Below are positions 8,887 to 13,139 of a DNA stretch of 13,139 nucleotides, piece after piece (within the stretch, counting starts at the first letter, position 1; every line of letters starts with the position of its first letter). The stretch is from an uncultured Streptococcus sp. (GTDB taxonomy: Bacteria > Bacillota > Bacilli > Lactobacillales > Streptococcaceae). A program made the translations under genes and the position numbers. The stretch is from contig NZ_CALTUR010000043.1 of the NCBI RefSeq assembly GCF_943912555.1, positions 1 through 13,139 on the forward strand. Direction: 5' to 3'. The notes beneath the pieces are model-generated. The model had not been told where the DNA came from. It saw nothing but the letters and a program-made list of their open reading frames with translations, and made no database searches.

Positions 8887-9765
8887 TTAAATATAGTCAA
8901 AAACAGTCCATATCTTGTCATAACACAAAGATAAAAATTTCCGAGAATCTAAATGCACTTGTTTTTGGTAAAAACTTGAAAAAACTTCTTCTAAGTATGA
9001 TTTTAAAATTGGTGATAAGGTCTTTGAAATTTGTTTTTCTAAAGCTGACTGTCCTCTTTGATAATCCTTTTCTCTCAAAAGCATATCACTAGCTGGAAAG
9101 ATAGTGAGTTCTGTCTTATTTTCTTTCGATAATTGTGTTTCGACTTCAAATGATCTAATACCATCGACTTCATCACCAAAAAACTCAATTCGGCAAGGTT
9201 CTAACTGGGATATTTCAAAAATATCTAAAATATCTCCTCGCAGACTAAATTCGCCCTGAGTTTGTACTTGAGTAACTTTTCGATAGCCTATTTCCTTTAA
9301 CTGATGGATAAACGCGTGTTGATCATATTCTTCACCAACTGAGATTTTTACAATACTATCTTTTAATATATTGGGAGACGGTAAAATCAATCGACTTGCT
9401 GCGATATTACAAACTAAAATCCCTTTCTTAGATGAATCAGTCAAAAAACGCAAGGCTTCAACCCGTGAGATAATTTTTTCTTGTGAAGACATTAAAAACT
9501 CGACCATAGGGGAATCATCTACCAAAAATGGATAGACAAATTCCTCACCCAAGATAGAAATAAGATCACTAATAAGCCCTTCTGCTTCTCCATAAGTTGA
9601 CGTCAATAACACAATCTTATCTTCTTTTTCTAAACTGCTTGCAATTGCAAGAGCCTTAGTAGACATTGATAAACCTAGTATTAGTTGTCTTTTCTTATCT
9701 GTTAAACTTTGATGCCATTTTTTAATCTGATCATTTTCTGAGAATAAATCTAATAAGGTCACCAT
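8887..9765 (-). CDS. mfd: Mfd N-terminal fragment (UvrB-like module), 292 residues
   Basis: This is the part of mfd that would still be translated, from MVTLLDLFSENDQIKKW to the premature TAA. It starts immediately after the pth stop codon, with AGAGG about 12 bases ahead; that spacing is long, and the start matches the family N terminus. By analogy with E. coli Mfd it covers domains 1a and 2 and most of 1b, the UvrB-like portion. Family features seen include QTQGEFSLRGDILDIFE and CRIEFFGDEVDGIRSFE. It lacks the polymerase-binding and motor domains, so it cannot perform transcription-coupled repair. It might still contact UvrA. Confidence 0.65.
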   Translation of the reverse strand: MVTLLDLFSENDQIKKWHQSLTDKKRQLILGLSMSTKALAIASSLEKEDKIVLLTSTYGEAEGLISDLISILGEEFVYPFLVDDSPMVEFLMSSQEKIISRVEALRFLTDSSKKGILVCNIAASRLILPSPNILKDSIVKISVGEEYDQHAFIHQLKEIGYRKVTQVQTQGEFSLRGDILDIFEISQLEPCRIEFFGDEVDGIRSFEVETQLSKENKTELTIFPASDMLLREKDYQRGQSALEKQISKTLSPILKSYLEEVFSSFYQKQVHLDSRKFLSLCYDKIWTVFDYI

Positions 9766-10335
9766 TTATCCGTTATACCTCTGCATTATTTTCTCAAATT
9801 TTTTCTCTTGTAAATAATAATTTACAGCTTCGTCAACCTTGTCAATAGACTGTAAAACACCAATATAATCATCCTTGTCAAAGGTACTCAAAACATGGTG
9901 AACAACTGACATACCATTTTTAGGCCTTCCGATTCCAATCTTAACACGGTTAAAGTTCTGAGTCCCTATATGTTGAATAATAGACTTGATACCATTATGA
10001 CCACCTGCTGAACCTTTTGCTCTTAAACGAATTTTCCCAACTTCCATATCAAGGTCATCATAAATGATGAGTAAATCTTCAATATCCAAACCATAGTAAG
10101 TCAATAAAGCATGAACCGCTTTTCCACTTTCATTCATAAATGTCGTTGGTTTGACCAGATAAATTTTTTCTCCATTTAGAAAAAAGGATGCTAGGTCAGC
10201 TTGAAATATCTTATCATGTGTAAAAGTGACATTCTGTTTCTTCGCTAGTTGGTCAATCAACATAAAGCCAACATTGTGTTTTGTTTCAAAATATTTATCC
10301 CCTGGATTTCCCAAGCCTACAAGTAATTTGGTCAT
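9766..10335 (-). CDS. pth: Peptidyl-tRNA hydrolase
   Basis: Pth cleaves the ester bond of peptidyl-tRNAs dropped from ribosomes, freeing tRNA for reuse; it is essential in most bacteria. The protein has 189 residues, the usual length. All catalytic and substrate-binding positions of the family are present: GLGNPG (7-12) with N10, the catalytic H20 in KHNVG, N68 in [10 protein letters not shown]93 in IYDDLD and N114 in GGHNG. The start has a good AAAGGA about 8 bases upstream. The stop codon is directly followed by the mfd ATG, so the two are cotranscribed. It lies 71 bases after ychF, with a palindrome between them. Confidence 0.97.
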   Translation of the reverse strand: MTKLLVGLGNPGDKYFETKHNVGFMLIDQLAKKQNVTFTHDKIFQADLASFFLNGEKIYLVKPTTFMNESGKAVHALLTYYGLDIEDLLIIYDDLDMEVGKIRLRAKGSAGGHNGIKSIIQHIGTQNFNRVKIGIGRPKNGMSVVHHVLSTFDKDDYIGVLQSIDKVDEAVNYYLQEKKFEKIMQRYNG

Positions 10336-10361
10336 TTATTTTTCCTTTCAAAAGCCAAAAG

Positions 10362-10381
10362 GGTTGGAATTTTTTCCAACC
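10362..10381 (-). terminator. Perfect hairpin between ychF and pth
   Basis: GGTTGGAA and TTCCAACC form an 8-bp perfect stem around a loop of four A residues on the transcribed strand, 25 bases beyond the ychF stop codon. The following sequence CTTTTGGCTTTTG is only a broken U tract, so termination may be partial. No clear promoter lies between this hairpin and the pth Shine-Dalgarno, so pth may depend on read-through from ychF or on a promoter that I cannot recognise. Confidence 0.6.
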
Positions 10382-10406
10382 TAACTGACACTATTTATTA
10401 AATTTC

Positions 10407-11522
10407 TTAGACATTAAAACGGAATTCCATGATATCGCCATCTTGAACGATATATTCTTTTCCTTCTTCACGCAAGCGCCCAGCTTCTTTTACGGCCTTT
10501 TCAGATCCGTATTTCACTAGATCCTCATATGACATAGTTACTGCACGAATAAATCCTTTTTCAAAGTCTGAGTGGATAATACCAGCTGCTTGTGGAGCCT
10601 TCATACCACGTTTGAATGTCCAAGCGCGAACTTCTTTTTCACCAGCTGTGAAGTAAGTTCCCAGTCCAAGCAAGTGGTAAGCTGCACGAGTCAACTTGTC
10701 AACGCCTGATTCTGTCAAACCAAGTGCTTCAAGAAACTCTTGCTTGTCTTCTTCGTCTAACTCAGAAATTTCTTCCTCAGCACGCGCAGAAATAACGACT
10801 ACTTCAGCATTTTCTGTCACTGCGAATGCACGAATTTGTTTAACATAGTCGATAGAGTCAGGTTCTGAAACCACATCCTCGTCCACATTAGCAACATAGA
10901 GCACTGGTTTAGTTGTCAACAGGAAGAGACCTTTGACAACTTTTTGTTCTTCATCTGTAAACTCGATTGTACGAGCTGATTTTCCATCTTCAAGGACTGG
11001 TTTAATCTTTTGAAGAACATTAAATTCTGCTACAGATTCTTTATCTTTTTGCGTACGTGCCATCTTTTCTACACGCGCATAGCGTTTATTGACTGATTCT
11101 AAGTCAGCAAGAATCAATTCTAGGTTAATGGTATCAATATCTGCAAGTGGATCCACAAATGCATCTTCACGTCCTTGCTCGCGCATGACATTTTCATCAT
11201 CAAAAGCACGAACTACGTGAACAATCGCGTCTACTTCACGGATATTAGCCAAGAATTTATTCCCTAGCCCTTCTCCTTTTGAAGCTCCTTTTACAATCCC
11301 TGCAATATCTGTAAATTCAAAAGTTGTTGGAACTGTCTTTTTAGGAGTAATCATTTCAGTTAGTTTTTGTAGGCGTTCATCTGGAACCTCAACCATTCCA
11401 ACGTTTGGATCAATCGTCGCAAATGGGTAGTTTGCTGCCTCTGCTCCTGCTTTTGTAATTGCATTAAAGAGTGTTGATTTACCAACATTTGGCAAACCAA
11501 CGATACCTGCTGTTAAAGCCAT
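10407..11522 (-). CDS. ychF: YchF/OLA1-family ribosome-associated ATPase
   Basis: YchF is a translation-associated P-loop protein of the Obg superfamily that prefers ATP and is linked to ribosome binding and stress responses. The 371 residues match the family length. The G1 motif GLPNVGKS is at 9-16. The G3 region is FTDIAG (70-75). The G4 position is NVDE (212-215), the NxxE form that replaces NKxD and explains ATP preference. A coiled-coil insertion lies at about 130-165. The C-terminal TGS domain (about 287-370) runs from [17 protein letters not shown] to DIMEFRFNV. The start is set by the universal [16 protein letters not shown] beginning; upstream GGAG and GAG motifs are present but not ideally spaced. 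An extended -10 promoter lies just upstream, so ychF probably begins its own transcript. Confidence 0.97.
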   Translation of the reverse strand: MALTAGIVGLPNVGKSTLFNAITKAGAEAANYPFATIDPNVGMVEVPDERLQKLTEMITPKKTVPTTFEFTDIAGIVKGASKGEGLGNKFLANIREVDAIVHVVRAFDDENVMREQGREDAFVDPLADIDTINLELILADLESVNKRYARVEKMARTQKDKESVAEFNVLQKIKPVLEDGKSARTIEFTDEEQKVVKGLFLLTTKPVLYVANVDEDVVSEPDSIDYVKQIRAFAVTENAEVVVISARAEEEISELDEEDKQEFLEALGLTESGVDKLTRAAYHLLGLGTYFTAGEKEVRAWTFKRGMKAPQAAGIIHSDFEKGFIRAVTMSYEDLVKYGSEKAVKEAGRLREEGKEYIVQDGDIMEFRFNV

Positions 11523-11558
11523 ATTTTCTCATTCTCCGTTTTCATTTCAATCCCTAAT

Positions 11559-11588
11559 ATTATAACACAAAAAGGGGAAACTTGCTAA
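11559..11588 (-). promoter_or_regulatory. Extended -10 promoter of ychF
   Basis: On the transcribed strand TATAAT (11559-11564) is preceded by TGT, giving TGTTATAAT, a full extended -10 typical of streptococci. TTAGCA (11583-11588) is a fair -35 at 18 bases. Transcription would start about 30 bases before the ychF ATG. Confidence 0.75.
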
Positions 11589-11605
11589 CCCTCTAACTAA
11601 GGGTT
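11587..11605 (-). terminator. Short inverted repeat, possible weak terminator
   Basis: AACCCT (11600-11605) can pair with AGGGTT (11587-11592) around a seven-base loop on the minus-strand transcript. It lies between the BOX element and the ychF promoter and overlaps the -35. A T-rich run (TTTCCCCTTTTT) comes only about 6 bases later. It may partly end the dnaN-DUF951 transcript, but the stem is short. Confidence 0.3.
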
Positions 11606-11608
11606 CTC

Positions 11609-11713
11609 ATACTCTTCGAAAATCAAATTCAAACCACGTCAACGTCGCCTTGCCGTACTCAAGTACAGCCTGCAGCTAGTTTCCTAGTTTACTCTTTGAT
11701 TTTCATTGAGTAT
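11609..11713 (+). repeat. BOX element, boxA-boxC form without boxB
   Basis: This 105-base element is bounded by the inverted ends ATACTC (11609-11614) and GAGTAT (11708-11713). The left half contains CCACGTCAACGTCGCCTTGCCGTA (24 bases, positions 11634-11657; key core CGTCGCCTTGCCGTA), which is boxA. The right half, with CTAGTTTCCTAGTTTACTC then TTTGATTTTCATTGAGTAT, is boxC. The roughly 45-base boxB unit that usually lies between them is absent. BOX elements are short non-coding repeats abundant in pneumococcus and its relatives, thought to be mobilised in trans. Here it fills the space between the DUF951 stop codon and the ychF promoter, running antisense to both genes. Confidence 0.85.
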
Positions 11714-11907
11714 CAGTCAATAATTTTATTCATTTTTCGATCAAAATCATAGCGCCCCATCATGACAACATGGTCACAATTACTGCATTTGATTTTGATA
11801 TCTGCCCCTACACGTGTAATTTCCCAACGATTTGCTTTTTTACCTGTTGACTTGATTGTACAAGCATGTGGTTTTTTCATCTCAACAAAATTTCCAACTT
11901 GATACAT
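11713..11907 (-). CDS. DUF951 family small protein
   Basis: The 64-residue protein starts MYQVGNFVEMKKPHACTIKS and contains NRWEITRVGADIKIKCSNCD then HVVMMGRYDFDRK. It has the DUF951 pattern: an SH3-like beta fold with cysteines at C16, C37 and C40 (CSNC) and a histidine at H42, which could bind a metal. Homologues sit next to dnaN or ychF across Firmicutes; no function is established to my knowledge. A longer reading from 11970 (85 codons) begins immediately after the dnaN stop codon but has no Shine-Dalgarno and would run across a promoter. The start at 11905-11907 has AAGGAG at ideal spacing. The last base of the TGA stop codon is also the outer base of the BOX repeat. Confidence 0.9.
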   Translation of the reverse strand: MYQVGNFVEMKKPHACTIKSTGKKANRWEITRVGADIKIKCSNCDHVVMMGRYDFDRKMNKIID

Positions 11908-11929
11908 ACTATTCTCCTTTTCTTTTTCG

Positions 11930-11960
11930 ATTATATCATAAAAAGGCGAGCTAGGCTCAA
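11930..11960 (-). promoter_or_regulatory. Extended -10 promoter of the DUF951 gene
   Basis: In the 63-base gap after dnaN the transcribed strand has TGATATAAT: an extended -10 with perfect TATAAT at 11930-11935. TTGAGC (11955-11960) is a possible -35, but at 19 bases the spacing is long. The leader before the ATG would be only about 15 bases. A small GAGC-CTA-GCTC hairpin overlaps the -35 and is followed by a T run, so it might also act as a weak dnaN terminator. Confidence 0.65.
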
Positions 11961-11970
11961 CCTCTTTCAT

Positions 11971-13107
11971 TTAATTTGTACGAACTGGGGTGATAAGTTG
12001 CATGAAGTCTTCGTCAGTATCTGCTGGCACAAGAGTAAATGGACGAACAGCTGAGATAAAGCTAATGGTCACCTTTTCGCTATTTAAAGCTTTAAGAGAA
12101 TCAATCAAGTAAGTTGGGTTGAAACTAATGGTCAAATCTTCACCAGTAACCTGATCAGTATCGATTTCTTCGTTTACTTTACCAACTTCTGGAGAGTGAA
12201 CATGGGCGCTAACAACCCCATCTTTAATTTCAAGTTTCACAGTACCATTTTGAGTCGCACTTGATAAAAGACGAGCACGCTCCATTGACTGACGTAAGTT
12301 TACCACATCAAAAGTAATTGTAGTGTTAAAGTCTGTTGGAATCAAACGATCTGTATCAGGATAGTTTCCTTCTAGGAGACGAGTATAGAAGCTAATATTT
12401 TCGCTTCTAAAGAGGATTTGATTATTGGCAAAGAAAATCTCTACAGTTTCAATATCATCTGTAAATACCGCTGAAAATTCGCGTAGAGAACGGCTAGGAA
12501 TGACAACATCAAAATCATCACTATTTTTCTCAAGCGTTAATTTTTTCTGGCTTAGACGATGAGAGTCTGTTGCCACTGTTTTTAGCTCCTTGTGCTGACT
12601 CAATACAAAATGAACACCTGTTAAAATTGGACGACTCTCTTGTGTACTTGCAGCAAAGGCTGTTTCATTAATAATTTTCTTGAGTAATTTTGTTTCAAGT
12701 ATTAAAGGAGTACTTGCTGAAATTTCTTGGATTCGTGGATATTGTTCGCTATCTTTTCCTTTTAGGGTAATTTCTGATTTACCGCTGGTTAAAACAATTT
12801 GATTTTGTTCAATTTCTTTAAAATCAAGAGTCACATCAGGTAGACTAGATACCACATTGATAAAGAAAGAAGCTTCAAGAAGGATCGAACCTAAAGAAGT
12901 AATTAACAAACCAGCATCTTCATTTTTTTGAGAAATAAAATTTTCAATTGAAATTTGACCATTTGAACCAATTAAAGTAACACCTTCATTAGTTACGTCA
13001 ATTTTTACTGTTGATAAAATAGGAATGGCATTTTTAGAACTACCAGCTCTCTTAGTAGTATTTAATGCTTGTAGAAATAAATTTTTATTAATTGAAAAAT
13101 GAATCAT
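11971..13107 (-). CDS. dnaN: DNA polymerase III beta subunit (sliding clamp)
   Basis: DnaN is the dimeric ring that tethers replicative polymerase and other replication and repair proteins to DNA. The 378 residues match Gram-positive clamps and fall into three similar domains (roughly 1-125, 126-250 and 251-378). Recognised family stretches include RAGSSKNAIPILSTVKID near the N terminus, ESRPILTGVHF in the middle with ATDSHRLS soon after, and the C-terminal LITPVRTN that helps form the partner-binding cleft. The start has AAAGGAG about 6 bases upstream. Only 32 bases of upstream DNA are in the window, so the dnaA-dnaN junction is not visible. Its presence places the window next to the chromosomal origin. 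Confidence 0.97.
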   Translation of the reverse strand: MIHFSINKNLFLQALNTTKRAGSSKNAIPILSTVKIDVTNEGVTLIGSNGQISIENFISQKNEDAGLLITSLGSILLEASFFINVVSSLPDVTLDFKEIEQNQIVLTSGKSEITLKGKDSEQYPRIQEISASTPLILETKLLKKIINETAFAASTQESRPILTGVHFVLSQHKELKTVATDSHRLSQKKLTLEKNSDDFDVVIPSRSLREFSAVFTDDIETVEIFFANNQILFRSENISFYTRLLEGNYPDTDRLIPTDFNTTITFDVVNLRQSMERARLLSSATQNGTVKLEIKDGVVSAHVHSPEVGKVNEEIDTDQVTGEDLTISFNPTYLIDSLKALNSEKVTISFISAVRPFTLVPADTDEDFMQLITPVRTN

Positions 13108-13139
13108 GGATTCTCCTTTATTTATTTTTAGTATTAGAA

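Larger units (their letters stand above)
6241..9765 (-). pseudogene. mfd: mfd, transcription-repair coupling factor, broken by a nonsense codon
   Basis: Mfd removes stalled RNA polymerase from DNA lesions and recruits UvrA for transcription-coupled repair. The locus would encode about 1174 residues, close to the roughly 1170 usual for streptococci, and starts right after the pth stop codon. Codon 293 is TAA (8887-8889). Upstream the frame reads ...KIWTVFDYI and downstream, in the same frame, KDTPIFFDDYQKLMNQYEVF, exactly as the family continues, so no bases are gained or lost. From memory the pneumococcal residue here is glutamate, and GAA to TAA is one change. No other damage is seen, so the mutation is recent or is a sequencing error. 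Downstream genes overlap or are closely spaced, so polarity is possible. Confidence 0.85.

Noticed and set aside
8848-8889. A frameshift, or a natural split of mfd into two genes.
   Set aside because: Both parts are in the same frame and the 13 codons between the TAA and the next ATG read as ordinary Mfd sequence, so only a single codon is disrupted and there is no start signal for a second gene.
11908-11970. An 85-codon version of the DUF951 gene starting at 11970.
   Set aside because: The ATG follows the dnaN stop codon with no Shine-Dalgarno, the extension contains a clear TGATATAAT promoter motif, and the 64-residue form has an ideal AAGGAG and matches the family N terminus.
1-13139. CRISPR arrays, insertion sequences, prophage, tRNA or rRNA genes.
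   Set aside because: I saw no repeat-spacer pattern, no transposase, no phage genes and no tRNA- or rRNA-like sequence; apart from the BOX repeat the window is compact conserved coding DNA.

Overview
The window comes from a streptococcus of the mitis group (S. mitis, S. oralis, S. pneumoniae and relatives). Four things point there: the low G+C content; the gene order dnaN - DUF951 - ychF - pth - mfd - rqcP - divIC - small ORF - class A beta-lactamase-like gene - tilS - hpt - ftsH - comX, which is the origin-proximal order of pneumococcus; a BOX-type repeat; and a ComX competence sigma factor. The species cannot be fixed from sequence reading alone. Every gene lies on the minus strand, so transcription runs from the right edge to the left, presumably away from an oriC/dnaA region just beyond base 13139.

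Right part (about 10400-13139): dnaN (sliding clamp), a 64-codon DUF951 gene with its own promoter, a BOX repeat lacking boxB that touches the DUF951 stop codon, then a strong-looking extended -10 promoter and the ychF ATPase gene. A perfect 20-base palindrome closes this part.

Middle and left (about 366-10335): a tightly packed run pth-mfd-rqcP-divIC-(40-codon ORF)-(class A beta-lactamase-like protein)-tilS-hpt-ftsH. Genes abut, overlap by 4-8 bases, or are separated by only a few bases, and several Shine-Dalgarno sequences lie inside the end of the preceding gene. The products cover peptidyl-tRNA recycling, transcription-coupled repair, ribosome rescue, division, a probable cell-envelope enzyme, tRNA-Ile modification, purine salvage and membrane proteolysis. 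A hairpin terminator ends the run. Immediately behind it lie a ComE-type half-site and the start of comX, which runs off the left edge.

The main anomaly is that mfd is interrupted by an in-frame TAA codon at 8887-8889. Reading frame and family sequence continue without a shift on both sides, so this is a point nonsense mutation (or a sequencing error) splitting a protein of about 1174 residues. The region is otherwise conserved housekeeping DNA, and I see no evidence of a wholly new system. The other points worth checking are the ComE site laid against the ftsH terminator, the class A-like protein that lacks an omega loop and its glutamate, the BOX element and a few short regulatory structures.
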